DNA of 61,304 bases from Thiogranum sp. (lineage in GTDB: Bacteria; Pseudomonadota; Gammaproteobacteria; DSM-19610). The stretch covers positions 1 through 61,304 of the forward strand of contig JAGXGS010000075.1 of the NCBI GenBank assembly GCA_024636585.1, read 5' to 3'. The notes under the pieces were generated by a model. The model saw only the letters and a program-made list of their open reading frames with translations, was not told the origin of the DNA and ran no database searches. Both the position numbers and the translations under genes were made by a program. This document shows positions 33,310 to 41,872 of the stretch, one piece after another. How positions within the stretch are numbered: the stretch's first letter is position 1; every line of letters starts with the position of its first letter.

Positions 33310-34707
33310 ATGCGTGACGAGTTTGTGTTACCGATACCTCGCGACAGCCGCCGTGCACTTGCCGGTGGCTGGCTGTGGCTGGGGCTGCTGGCGCTTTCGG
33401 CCTCGGGCATTTTTTCTCTGCTGCTGGTGTTGTCGCGCACACCCTATGTCCAGGATGTGATTCCATGGATCGATTTTTTCCATACCGCGCTGGTCGTGCA
33501 TGTAGACCTGTCGGTGCTGGTATGGTTTCTGGCCTTCGGCGGCGTATTGTGGAGCCTGAATTCGACAACGCGCTTCATGAAGCTGGGCTGGCTGGCGCTG
33601 GGTTTTGCCGGCCTTGGTGCGGCGGCGATGGTGGTGGCACCGTTCATCGGACCCGGAAATCCTCTGGTGAGCAATTACATTCCGGTGTTGCAGACACCCC
33701 TGTTCGCGCTGGCCTTGTTGTTCTTTGGTTTCGGTATCACGTTGCTCATCCTGCGCAGCATGACCGCACAGTCCCGGGTCGGGCAGCAGCTGGAAGGCGT
33801 CGGCGCCCTGCGTTTCGGATTGAACACGGCCGCCGTGGCGTCCGCTATGGCTGTGCTGGCGTTTGTGTGGTCGTATCTGGCGCTGCCGGAGTTTCTGAGC
33901 GGGAAGCCTTATTACGAGCTGCTGTTCTGGGGCGGCGGCCATATGTTGCAGTTCACCTATACGCTATTGATGCTGGTAGCCTGGCTATGGCTTGCGTCAG
34001 CATCCGGAGTCAGCCTGCCACTGACGCCACGCGTGGTATTACTGCTGTTTTTCCTCGGCCTGGTGACGGTGTTTATGGCACCGCTGATTTACTATGGCCA
34101 CGCCATTACCTCGGTTGAACACATCAAATTATTTACCTGGCTGATGCGTTACGGCGGCAGCCTGGCGACCTTGCCGCTGGCTCTGGCGATACTCTATGGG
34201 CTGCTGCGCAGCCCTGCATCGCCGCGCGCACAGGCACCGCTACGCGCAGCCTTGCTGACGTCGATGCTGCTGTTCGGTCTTGGCGGGGTCGTAGGTTTTC
34301 TGATTCAGGGCAGCAATGTCACCATTCCCGCCCACTATCACGGCTCAATCGTAGGCGTCACGCTGGCGTTCATGGGACTGACTTACGATTTGCTGCCACG
34401 CATGGGTTATGCACATCCGGCCATGCGAGCTGCGCAAATCCAGTCCTGGGTGTATGGCGGTGGTCAGCTGTTGCACGTGCTGGGCCTGGTCTGGTCGGGC
34501 GGTTATGGTGTGCAGCGCAAGGTTGCTGGTACCGCCCAGGCACTGGATGGTGTGGAAAAAATAGTCGCCATGGGACTCATGGGACTGGGCGGACTGATCG
34601 CGATCATTGGCGGCCTGATGTTCCTGGTCATTGTGTTTATGGCAATGGCAAAAGGCCGGCGTCAGCAGACACACGCACCCGGTACCATTGCGGCGCAACA
34701 AGGCTGA
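33310..34707 (+). CDS. Heme-copper oxidase superfamily subunit I-like protein lacking the active-site Tyr
   Basis: 465 residues, about 12 membrane helices. Candidate ligands: His64 in helix II (LVVHVDLSVL), His211 in helix VI (GGGHMLQF), and His342/His344 in helix X (PAHYHGSIVG). The residue four after His211, Tyr in O2 reductases, is Phe215. Helix VII has only one His (YYGHAIT, His264) where two are usual. So this is not a standard oxidase. NO-reductase-like subfamilies of the superfamily lack this Tyr; gNOR is one candidate, which I cannot confirm. GGAGGG precedes the ATG. Followed by a small membrane protein and an SCO gene. Confidence 0.75.
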   Translation: MRDEFVLPIPRDSRRALAGGWLWLGLLALSASGIFSLLLVLSRTPYVQDVIPWIDFFHTALVVHVDLSVLVWFLAFGGVLWSLNSTTRFMKLGWLALGFAGLGAAAMVVAPFIGPGNPLVSNYIPVLQTPLFALALLFFGFGITLLILRSMTAQSRVGQQLEGVGALRFGLNTAAVASAMAVLAFVWSYLALPEFLSGKPYYELLFWGGGHMLQFTYTLLMLVAWLWLASASGVSLPLTPRVVLLLFFLGLVTVFMAPLIYYGHAITSVEHIKLFTWLMRYGGSLATLPLALAILYGLLRSPASPRAQAPLRAALLTSMLLFGLGGVVGFLIQGSNVTIPAHYHGSIVGVTLAFMGLTYDLLPRMGYAHPAMRAAQIQSWVYGGGQLLHVLGLVWSGGYGVQRKVAGTAQALDGVEKIVAMGLMGLGGLIAIIGGLMFLVIVFMAMAKGRRQQTHAPGTIAAQQG

Positions 34708-34710
34708 GTC

Positions 34711-35025
34711 ATGCGACGCTGGCGAGCACCGGGCCTGACGTCAGCATGGCGTGTGCTGCTGCTTTCATGTGTCTGCGCGTTAACCAGCCCGGCAGTCGCA
34801 GCTGACAATCATCAGCAGCACGGTGCCGGCACTGGAATCGACGCGCCGCCAGCGGTCTCCGCGCCGGCGCTGACAGATGCAGAACCGGAAACGCATGAGC
34901 TGGCGCCGGGCGGCCGGCGCGAGGATCTGACTGTGTTCTTCGCAATCGGTATCCTGATCGACCTGTTGCTGTTGACGTTGTTCTTCGTCTGGGCAACGCG
35001 ACAGTGGCGGAAGACACGGCGATAG
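34711..35025 (+). CDS. Small hypothetical membrane protein between HCO-like subunit and SCO
   Basis: 104 residues: a signal-like segment (about 13-30), a Pro/Glu/Ala-rich periplasmic stretch of about 45 residues (with NHQQHGAG, possibly metal-binding), and one C-terminal transmembrane helix (about 75-97) with a basic end. Not recognised. It starts 3 bases after the subunit I-like gene and ends 13 before the SCO gene, so it is probably an accessory subunit or assembly factor of that complex. Confidence 0.65.
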   Translation: MRRWRAPGLTSAWRVLLLSCVCALTSPAVAADNHQQHGAGTGIDAPPAVSAPALTDAEPETHELAPGGRREDLTVFFAIGILIDLLLLTLFFVWATRQWRKTRR

Positions 35026-35038
35026 GGGTCGGGAGTGT

Positions 35039-35680
35039 ATGGCTGTAAAAAAGGACGTGCCCTGGGGAACGCTGCTGCTGGGGGCTCTGTGGGCCGGACT
35101 GCTGGCGCTGACGCTCTGGTGGCTGTATCCCGACCGGCCGATTCCAACGGAACTCCAGGGAATCGTGCGTCCGCACCCGAAGCTTCTGCAGCCCTTCGAG
35201 CTGGTCGACCAGCGTCACCAGGCATTTACCATTGAACAGTTGCGCGATAAATGGAGCTTTGTATTTTTCGGCTATACATACTGCCCTGATATATGTCCCA
35301 CTACGCTGTCGACGCTCAGCGCAGCGACCTCCAGACTGCGCCGTGAATCACAGAGTATCAGTAACGAACAGGTTGTATTTGTGTCGGTCGATCCCGAGCG
35401 CGACCGTCCTGAGACACTCGCTGACTATGTGCAGTACTTCAGCGACGCGTTCATCGGCGTCACTGGCGACAAACGCGCGATCGATACTCTGGCGCGCCAG
35501 TTCAACGCCGGTTACGTCAAGGAAGCCGAGACGCCGGCGGGTGACTATCTGGTCAGCCACGCCAGCACCATTTTCCTGGTCGACCCGGACATGCGACTGG
35601 TGGCCGCGTTTCCTCCACCCCACGACCCGGATACACTTGTCGAGCAATACCGGCTCATTCGTGCGATGCAATCGGAGTAA
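35039..35680 (+). CDS. SCO1/SenC/PrrC family copper chaperone
   Basis: 213 residues with one N-terminal membrane anchor (about 12-30) and a periplasmic thioredoxin fold. Copper-binding CPDICP (CXXXC) follows FVFFGYTY, and the third ligand His is in YLVSHASTIFLVDPD. SCO proteins deliver copper to or reduce CuA centres. Adjacent to the Tyr-less subunit I-like gene, which has no CuA subunit beside it, so it may serve that enzyme's CuB or the subunit II at 44604. Confidence 0.92.
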   Translation: MAVKKDVPWGTLLLGALWAGLLALTLWWLYPDRPIPTELQGIVRPHPKLLQPFELVDQRHQAFTIEQLRDKWSFVFFGYTYCPDICPTTLSTLSAATSRLRRESQSISNEQVVFVSVDPERDRPETLADYVQYFSDAFIGVTGDKRAIDTLARQFNAGYVKEAETPAGDYLVSHASTIFLVDPDMRLVAAFPPPHDPDTLVEQYRLIRAMQSE

Positions 35681-35684
35681 AAGG

Positions 35685-36080
35685 ATGAAGAACCTGTTAA
35701 TGAGCGCAGCTTTGTTGCTGCTGGTGAGTGGTTGCAGTTCCCCACAGGTGCCTGCGCCACTGGAGTTGACTGACTTTATAGAAATGCTCAGGGAGCAGGG
35801 CGTGGACGGTGAGCTGGCGGTAAGGGAGCCTATCAATGGCGACATGGAGTATGTGGCGGAATATGCCGTAGCCAAATATACCAGTACACGGATTATCTCG
35901 TTGTTCAAACTCAGGGACAGTGAAAGCGCCGAAAGCAATCTTCAGCAGGCGCTGGAAAATGAAAAATTATCCGGCCAGGCGCGTAACGGCTCCTTTGTCA
36001 TGGCGGCAACCTTCTTTCCACCGGATGACGAGGCGGCGGAAAAAATAAAGACGCTGTTTCTGGAACACAACTTCGAATGA
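35685..36080 (+). CDS. Hypothetical lipoprotein
   Basis: 131 residues. Signal peptide with lipobox LLLVSGC (Cys17). The mature part is a small mixed alpha/beta domain (LELTDFIEMLREQGVDGELA; ESAESNLQQALENEKLSGQ) that I do not recognise. Four bases after the SCO gene with AAAAGGATG at its start, so same operon. Possibly an assembly or stress lipoprotein of the respiratory complex. Confidence 0.65.
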   Translation: MKNLLMSAALLLLVSGCSSPQVPAPLELTDFIEMLREQGVDGELAVREPINGDMEYVAEYAVAKYTSTRIISLFKLRDSESAESNLQQALENEKLSGQARNGSFVMAATFFPPDDEAAEKIKTLFLEHNFE

Positions 36081-36108
36081 GTCCTGACTGGATCTGCGCT
36101 ACACACTG

Positions 36109-36870
36109 ATGAAAAGCCTGCGCCTGTTCCGTCTGTCTCTGCTGGTGTTGCTGGTGTCGGGTGCTACCGGTTACCTGCTCTGGTCGCAACCGGAAACTGC
36201 AGAACAACGCGCCCGGCGCACGCTCGCCTTTCAGGAAACGGTATCGCAGGCAGCGCCGCTGGTTGCCGCGATACAGGCATTCCACGATGCCACCGGCGAG
36301 CCGCCGCAAGCGCTGACGGAGTTGATTCCCGGTTATCTGCCGGCGTTGCCGGTCACTGGCCTCGACGGTTGCGAAAGTTTCGAGTACCGCCGCCTGCCAA
36401 ACCCGCGGTCCCTGGTGGTCTGGTATGACCTGGGTGCACTTCAGGACCCGGCGGATTCCGGCCAGAGCCGCTACAGCGACGGCGATCCCGGGCACGCCAT
36501 CCTGGTATTCACGCTGGACGGCGAAGCAAAGATCAGTAGTGCGTCAATCGATCGCGCACCCAAGGATATCGAGGTGGTGGAGTTCGATTCGGCGCGCTGG
36601 AAAGCCGGCGAACAGCGTATGCAAATGGCGCCATCGCTGGCCGAAACCTGGCGGCTCTACGGCATGCCGCGCAGTGTGTTCGAAGACCTGCTGGGCCAGG
36701 TTGACGGTACCCGGGCAGTGCATCGGTCGCCCTGGGAATTGCGGGTCAACTGCCCGACCGGACTCCTGCGGCCCGATGCCCTGGTGTACTGGCCAACCGA
36801 GGCCTATCCGCAGCAGCTTTATGGCGGGCTGACCGAGCCGGTCGGTTCCTGGGTCTATGTTCGCAATTAA
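36109..36870 (+). CDS. Hypothetical exported or anchored protein
   Basis: 253 residues. One hydrophobic N-terminal segment (about 9-26), then a helical region (FQETVSQAAPLVAAIQAFHD) and a domain with GEPPQALTELIPGYLP, similar to pseudopilin-like 'Y...P.LG.LvPgYL' patterns. The whole is not recognised. Two Cys (GCESFEY and NCPTGLL) are far apart and could form a disulfide in the periplasm. Likely the last gene before a separate hemerythrin unit. Confidence 0.6.
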   Translation: MKSLRLFRLSLLVLLVSGATGYLLWSQPETAEQRARRTLAFQETVSQAAPLVAAIQAFHDATGEPPQALTELIPGYLPALPVTGLDGCESFEYRRLPNPRSLVVWYDLGALQDPADSGQSRYSDGDPGHAILVFTLDGEAKISSASIDRAPKDIEVVEFDSARWKAGEQRMQMAPSLAETWRLYGMPRSVFEDLLGQVDGTRAVHRSPWELRVNCPTGLLRPDALVYWPTEAYPQQLYGGLTEPVGSWVYVRN

Positions 36871-36951
36871 ATTGATGACTAACGAGTTTCATGGCCCCGG
36901 CGTACTCATGTCGGGACCGCGTCATTGCAGTATCAACATTGGAGAGAGCCC

Positions 36952-37404
36952 ATGTTAGGTTTCAAAAGTTCCGCTACCCAGGACAGTTCCCACTGCCTGT
37001 TGAAAGAAGTCGGGCTGGCACAGCTCAACAAGCAACACCTGCGGCTGGCGAGCTATGCCGTCGAATTCAGCCAGATCATCGAGGAGTTGTCATCGCGTGA
37101 GCCAAGTACCGCGGACTGGCGGCGTATCGACGCGCTGTTCAGCAAGATCATGCGTTTTGTGGCAACGCATTTTGCGGAGGAAGAAGCCCTGATGGTTGAA
37201 CATGGTTATCCCGGCTATGAAGCGCATAAGAAGCTGCATGATAAATTCACCGGAGATATGATCAAAATGCAGGGTGAGATCAATAACCGCAATATCAGGT
37301 TCAAGATGAAAATGAATTCGCTGCTGTGGGACTGGCTGTACAAACACATCAACGAGGTTGATTACCAGTACCGCGATTTCTTCCAGGCCAAAGGTTTGAG
37401 CTGA
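36952..37404 (+). CDS. Bacteriohemerythrin (soluble)
   Basis: 150 residues. ATG with GGAGAG upstream. Di-iron ligand pattern: LNKQHLRLASYAVE (His), ATHFAEEEALMVEHGYP (His, Glu), AHKKLHDKF (His, His) and WLYKHINEVDYQYRDFF (His, Asp). No membrane segment, so a cytoplasmic O2 (or NO) binding protein. It follows the unknown gene cluster and may have its own promoter in the 81-base gap; no FNR box was found there. Confidence 0.88.
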   Translation: MLGFKSSATQDSSHCLLKEVGLAQLNKQHLRLASYAVEFSQIIEELSSREPSTADWRRIDALFSKIMRFVATHFAEEEALMVEHGYPGYEAHKKLHDKFTGDMIKMQGEINNRNIRFKMKMNSLLWDWLYKHINEVDYQYRDFFQAKGLS

Positions 37405-37463
37405 GCCCGATGGGGCAGGCTGTTTTGGAAACCGGGGCGAATGTAACAGGATGTGGCGCAATG

Positions 37464-38462
37464 TCACCGCCGCGGCAACACCTCCGCCAGTTCCTGGAGT
37501 GAGCCCAGGGATCGGGATTGCTGGTCTTGCGTATAGCGTCCGGAATGAAACGCCGGTTCGGAGATTGCATTTTCTGCTGGTCCGGAGATGGCAAAGTTCA
37601 GTTCACCATTGTTGCCGTCAATATCGTTGAAGTGGACCGTCGCACAACGCGCTGCAGACGACGAATCCGTACCGCAGGGCGCCAGATGATCCGGCCATAT
37701 CAGCATACTCTGGGATGGCAGTAGCGCGGCGAGCCAGTCTGTCAGAGCAGCGCCGCCAGATACTGACAGCGTTTTCAGCATCGCCGGATCCAGTTCGCGA
37801 AGGTCCCCGCTCAGCGTGTCGACATGCCAGAGCCCGCCGCTGTCCGACGTATGCACCTGCAATGTCTGTACGCCATTAAACGCCGCTGAGCTGGCAGTAA
37901 AGCTGACTTCTTTTGCGGCATGCACCTGAAGATCCGAGTAGCGGGGGGTGCGGTCACCTTCGAAATCCAGATACCGGCAGTCTGCGATGCCCTGTGGCGC
38001 GCAGGAGTCAGGCCGCTTCACAGCATCGATCATGGCTTTCGGCAGACGGGCAGGGTCCCAGCCGATGAAATGCCCGCAGGCATCGAAACTTATATTCAGC
38101 ACCTGCAGACTTGCCGCGAGAGTTCGCTGATCAAAAACCTGGTAATCACTTTTCATGCGCTCCGCAATTTCGGCGACGCTGTGGTTGGCGTTACTGCCGG
38201 CTTCGCCAAGAATGCGCCAGCCCTTGTCCTGCGGGTCAGCTGCAGGGAAATCCCGGGTGTTCTCCGAACGGCACATGACCACAGCTGTTTCTCCCAGCTG
38301 GCTGAAGGGAATGTTGCGGTAGTAGCGCACGACTTTCAGCTGCAGCTGTGGTCCGTCATAAAACAGGTGTTCATCGAGTCGCTCGTTCGGCTGACCGCAT
38401 CCGGCCAGCAACAGGTACAGGACGCTGATCAGGCAGGCCCCGGGCAAAACGCTTATATTCAT
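37464..38462 (-). CDS. Hypothetical lipoprotein, last gene of cytochrome b fusion operon
   Basis: 332 residues from the ATG at 38462, which overlaps the SirB2 stop (ATGA). Lipobox LLLAGC (Cys22). The body contains six or more Cys (e.g. FDACGHF, DSCAPQGIADCRY, APCGTDSSSAARCATV), consistent with a disulfide-rich periplasmic or outer-membrane protein. No fold recognised. Fourth in the run cytochrome b fusion - unknown - SirB2 - lipoprotein. Confidence 0.65.
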   Translation of the reverse strand: MNISVLPGACLISVLYLLLAGCGQPNERLDEHLFYDGPQLQLKVVRYYRNIPFSQLGETAVVMCRSENTRDFPAADPQDKGWRILGEAGSNANHSVAEIAERMKSDYQVFDQRTLAASLQVLNISFDACGHFIGWDPARLPKAMIDAVKRPDSCAPQGIADCRYLDFEGDRTPRYSDLQVHAAKEVSFTASSAAFNGVQTLQVHTSDSGGLWHVDTLSGDLRELDPAMLKTLSVSGGAALTDWLAALLPSQSMLIWPDHLAPCGTDSSSAARCATVHFNDIDGNNGELNFAISGPAENAISEPAFHSGRYTQDQQSRSLGSLQELAEVLPRR

Positions 38463-38836
38463 GTCAGCACCAGCGGATTTTTGGTTAAGGCGACAGCGAC
38501 GATATAGAAAAAGCACAGCAACGCTGCAATCCAGCTGCCGATCCGTATGCGTTTCGTTCTGCCATAGGTAAGCGCCAGCATACCAAAGCCTATATAAGCT
38601 ACCAGCGCCAGGACCTTGGCCGTAAGCCAATGGTGTACAAACGGATATTGATACATGCTGACTGCGAGGTAGATCGCGCTGCCCAGTAATACCGTATCGA
38701 TGACCGGCGGGATACGCCGGGTCCACTTGCGGTGTAGCAGATCCGACTCCATGATCATCCAGATGCCACGGATGACGAACAGGATAAAGGTAAGCACCAC
38801 CGTTGTGACATGGACGTATTTGGCGAACATTATCAT
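38459..38836 (-). CDS. SirB2 family membrane protein
   Basis: 125 residues, four transmembrane helices. KYVHVTTVVLTFILFVIRG, TRRIPPVIDTVLLGSAIYLA and HWLTAKVLALVAYIGFGMLAL match the SirB2 family (Pfam SirB), an integral membrane family of unknown role that includes heme-synthesis-linked neighbours in other genomes. Conserved His near both ends of helix I and in helix III could bind heme; this is inference. ATGA overlaps join it to the genes on both sides. Confidence 0.82.
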   Translation of the reverse strand: MIMFAKYVHVTTVVLTFILFVIRGIWMIMESDLLHRKWTRRIPPVIDTVLLGSAIYLAVSMYQYPFVHHWLTAKVLALVAYIGFGMLALTYGRTKRIRIGSWIAALLCFFYIVAVALTKNPLVLT

Positions 38837-39336
38837 TGAATGAAAAATTTACCGGTATCGGAATTGAAGTTGATCACCAGCCGCTGTGAGGGCTTCAGCG
38901 TGACCGTCTCTTCGTGCACATGCGTGGGACCTTCGACGCGCACATTGTCGTTCATATGTATCACCAGCCGATGCTCGCCGGCCCTGACTGTTGCGCTGCG
39001 GTAGAAGTCGACTCCCAGGTCATTATACAGGCCCGGTGCGGTCAGGACTTCATCGATGACCGGTTCAGCGTCGATCAGCAGGTCGACCGACACTGGCGAG
39101 CGTTCGCGTGGACATTCCATGGGCGTCCGCATATTTGGCGGCAACGCAGCCAGTTCCTCGGCGGAGAGGGTTCGGCAGGGCTCGCTGCGTTCGCCGGCGT
39201 GCGCGAAAGCCACGGTAACAACGGCCTGTCCGGGCATCAGCAGGCGGTACGGCGGCGCGGCAGAGAAGTACCAGACCAGCAGCATGAACAGTGCGAAATT
39301 GAGTGCCTGCAGAGGAAAACGACTAAGCCTGGGCAT
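38833..39336 (-). CDS. Hypothetical membrane-anchored protein linked to cytochrome b fusion
   Basis: 167 residues from the ATG at 39336, inside the end of the upstream gene (14-base overlap). One N-terminal hydrophobic segment, then a periplasmic domain with two Cys-containing stretches (EPCRTLSAEEL, PMECPRERSP) and beta-rich C-terminus (HVHEETVTLKPSQRLVINF). Not recognised. Tight coupling makes it a likely subunit or maturation partner of the fusion protein. Confidence 0.65.
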   Translation of the reverse strand: MPRLSRFPLQALNFALFMLLVWYFSAAPPYRLLMPGQAVVTVAFAHAGERSEPCRTLSAEELAALPPNMRTPMECPRERSPVSVDLLIDAEPVIDEVLTAPGLYNDLGVDFYRSATVRAGEHRLVIHMNDNVRVEGPTHVHEETVTLKPSQRLVINFNSDTGKFFIQ

Positions 39337-40870
39337 TGGGGGCCTCGCGCGCTGAATCCAGTGCCGCGACAGTTTCCCGGAATGCCACGAGCTCCCGGTC
39401 CAGCCTGGCGGCATCAGTGACGGCAGCTCTGAATACCCGTATCCGATCGCGCTCCGCACGTTGCCGGAGGATCGGCTTGCGGAGTCCCGAAAAGCGCTGA
39501 TCCAGCCAGATGTTCCCGTAACGGTAATAACAGTCGCCGCTGCGACAGCCGGTGATCAGTACGCCGTCAGTACCCTGTTTCAACGCATATTCCACCAGTG
39601 TCGGTGGTAACATGCCGGCACAGAACAGGCTCAGCACCGCGGTATCCGGAGTCTGCAGTGCAGCGACATCGACCGCATTGTTGCAGCCGAACACCATGAT
39701 TTTCGTGTTGCCGGCCAGTTGCGCCAGTGCTGTGTCGACGCGATTGCGGATTTCGTCGATCGGGTACTGGGGCATATCGATACCGGTTTCCAGGGTCTTC
39801 TGCGAGCGCCTGAACGGATTCGATGAGTGGCAGGAGCCGACGCAGATACCGCAGGCCGCACATTGATCAGGATTCACCACGACTTCGCTCGGCCAGCGCG
39901 CGCCGTCGCTGCGCGCCTGCACGGTGATAGCATCGAAAGGACAGTCCTGCGCGCACTGGCCACAGCCGTTGCATTGATCCAGGTGTACCTCGGCGGCCGG
40001 CCCGGTTTTTTTCGGCGGCAGCCACGGCAGGATCATCAGCAGCAGCGTAACGCCGGTGGTGAGCATCCACACCTGACCGGCAGTCCACTTGTCGAGCAAC
40101 GGATAAATGTTGAGATAGAACCAGTCCAGGTTCAGCACCATGGGCACCTTGTCCAGATCAGCAGGGCCATGACTGGTGGCGGGCGCCAGCAGCGATAACA
40201 CCAGCAACGCCAGCAGGCTTCCGATCGCCAGGCCGCGGGGCGCGGTGACTTCGACATGGGAGAGCCGCTTGACATGTATCCACAGGGCTATCACCAGCAG
40301 TACCGGTTGTCCCAGCAGATGCAGAAATGCCATCAGGGTGAACAGCCGGTCCGTGAGCTGGCCGGACAGGAAGTCGCGCGCCATGGAGCCCGACACCACC
40401 GGCAGTGTATCCATCAGTTGCGCGGAATAGATTGCCACATACAGACCCAGTTCATCCCATACCAGCCAGTACCCGGTAATGCCCAGGGTGATCACGAACC
40501 ACAGGGTCGGCACGCCGGTGAACCAGGAAAACCAGCGGATGCCGCGATAACGATCAAGTGCGAATTCACGGAACATGTGCAGCAGGATCGTGATCACCGC
40601 GGCATCCGATGCATAGCGGTGCAGGCTGCGCATGACTCCGCCTATATACCACTGCTCGTGCGTCAGATACTCCACCGACGCATACGCACCGGCGGTACTG
40701 GTGTCAAAAAAAACGAACAGGTAGATGCCGCTGACCAGCACCACCCAGAAGAAAAAAAATGTCAGGGTGCCCAGGTGATAGAGGGGATTCCAGCCTGACC
40801 CGAAGGATACATTGAACCAGTCTTCCAGCAGCAGATAGCTGCGTTTAATGGGATTTACGCGTGCGTTCAC
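39323..40870 (-). CDS. Cytochrome b6-like / 2x[4Fe-4S] / MvhD-type fusion protein
   Basis: 515 residues, three modules. Residues 1-285 form a cytochrome b membrane domain with heme His pairs 84/98 and 184/199, the 14- and 15-residue spacing of cytochrome b6. Residues 295-355 hold two 4Fe-4S sites, CNGCGQCAQDCP and CAACGICVGSC. Residues 388-480 resemble MvhD/FrhD, the small iron-sulfur subunit of methyl-viologen-type hydrogenase complexes, with Cys396, Cys417, Cys442 and Cys447 (GCRSGDCYYRYGN). The protein could link the quinone pool to a cytoplasmic partner through a 2Fe-2S. An FNR/DNR-type box upstream suggests anaerobic induction. Partner and reaction unknown. Confidence 0.85.
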   Translation of the reverse strand: MNARVNPIKRSYLLLEDWFNVSFGSGWNPLYHLGTLTFFFFWVVLVSGIYLFVFFDTSTAGAYASVEYLTHEQWYIGGVMRSLHRYASDAAVITILLHMFREFALDRYRGIRWFSWFTGVPTLWFVITLGITGYWLVWDELGLYVAIYSAQLMDTLPVVSGSMARDFLSGQLTDRLFTLMAFLHLLGQPVLLVIALWIHVKRLSHVEVTAPRGLAIGSLLALLVLSLLAPATSHGPADLDKVPMVLNLDWFYLNIYPLLDKWTAGQVWMLTTGVTLLLMILPWLPPKKTGPAAEVHLDQCNGCGQCAQDCPFDAITVQARSDGARWPSEVVVNPDQCAACGICVGSCHSSNPFRRSQKTLETGIDMPQYPIDEIRNRVDTALAQLAGNTKIMVFGCNNAVDVAALQTPDTAVLSLFCAGMLPPTLVEYALKQGTDGVLITGCRSGDCYYRYGNIWLDQRFSGLRKPILRQRAERDRIRVFRAAVTDAARLDRELVAFRETVAALDSAREAPNAQA

Positions 40871-41009
40871 AAAGCAGGTCTCATGAAATTCAGCAGGGCA
40901 GGAAGTATCGCGGTGCTTTCTTTATCAGCCATCGGATGTCACTCACCATGTCACCGTCGGGCAAGCGCTCCGACCCGCTGAGCCTAAGGCCTGGCGATAT
41001 TAGTCGTCC

Positions 41010-41023
41010 TTGATATACCTCAA
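41010..41023 (-). promoter_or_regulatory. FNR/DNR box upstream of the cytochrome b fusion gene
   Basis: TTGATATACCTCAA matches TTGAT-N4-ATCAA at 9 of 10 fixed positions. It overlaps the stop codon of the upstream SCO gene (41020-41022) and lies 140 bases before the fusion start, so it should drive only that operon. No convincing -10 was found at the class II distance. Confidence 0.65.
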
Positions 41024-41871
41024 GTGCTGGCGGGGTGCCGGCGGTGGCGGGTTTCAATGATGATGAAGGCAACGCCGGACAGGATAATGAGCGCGCCGAT
41101 CGCAATGCCGATAAACAGTGAGTAGTCGAAATGGTAGGCATCGCGGGCCGGATCATAGGTGGTGCAGAAGAAGCGCACCTTGTCCACCAGTTCCGAGAGC
41201 AGCGTCTGGTCTGGTTTGGGGCGCCCCAGCAGCAGATCCTTCAGGGGTTCGACCAGCAGCGGTGTATCGAACACTTCGCCGTAGACCTGCCGGTAAACGC
41301 GGCCCTCGGCATCGATCACGCTGGCCTGGGTGATATGGTCGAAACCATTGGGTGAAGCGAAATACTCAAAGCCGAGTTCCTCACTCAGGGCATTGACGGT
41401 GTCCGGGCTGGCGCTGAGCAAATACCATCCGCGGTCATCGATGCCCTGTTTTCTGGCGAAACTCTGCATTGCCTGGGGACTGTCGTTGTAGGCATCGAAG
41501 CCGAGCACCACGACATTGAACGCATCGTCACCGAATGCATCCTGGGCCTTGTCGACTACCGTGGCGAGGTGCCGGGTGGTCATCGGACAGATCTGGTAAC
41601 AACTGGTATAGATGAGGCTCACGATCAGCGGCTTGCCGCGCAGGGAGTCGAGCGCTATCGCACGGCCCTGGTGATCGGTGAGTGAATGATTGCCGAGCAC
41701 TCCGCCGATCGCGGCCTGACTGCGCTCCAATGCGCTCTTGTACTGGAAGGCCTGGACTGAATCGGCGGACCGCAGTTCGCCGGACACTACCGGTTCGGCG
41801 TTCGCCGGCAGGCACAGTGCCATATACGCCAGGCATAAAAGCATGGCGGGAAAACGGCTGGAATCCGTCAT
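41020..41871 (-). CDS. SCO1/SenC family protein with C-terminal membrane anchor
   Basis: 283 residues from the ATG at 41871. Signal peptide about residues 1-25 (ending ANA), thioredoxin-fold SCO domain with SLIYTSCYQICPM (copper CXXXC), an expected His in FDHITQASVID, and a C-terminal transmembrane helix (about 250-272), an unusual topology compared with the N-anchored SCO at 35039. Downstream of the CuA subunit and ctaB genes, so it probably assembles CuA in the 44604 subunit. Confidence 0.88.
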   Translation of the reverse strand: MTDSSRFPAMLLCLAYMALCLPANAEPVVSGELRSADSVQAFQYKSALERSQAAIGGVLGNHSLTDHQGRAIALDSLRGKPLIVSLIYTSCYQICPMTTRHLATVVDKAQDAFGDDAFNVVVLGFDAYNDSPQAMQSFARKQGIDDRGWYLLSASPDTVNALSEELGFEYFASPNGFDHITQASVIDAEGRVYRQVYGEVFDTPLLVEPLKDLLLGRPKPDQTLLSELVDKVRFFCTTYDPARDAYHFDYSLFIGIAIGALIILSGVAFIIIETRHRRHPAST

Positions 41872-41872
41872 G

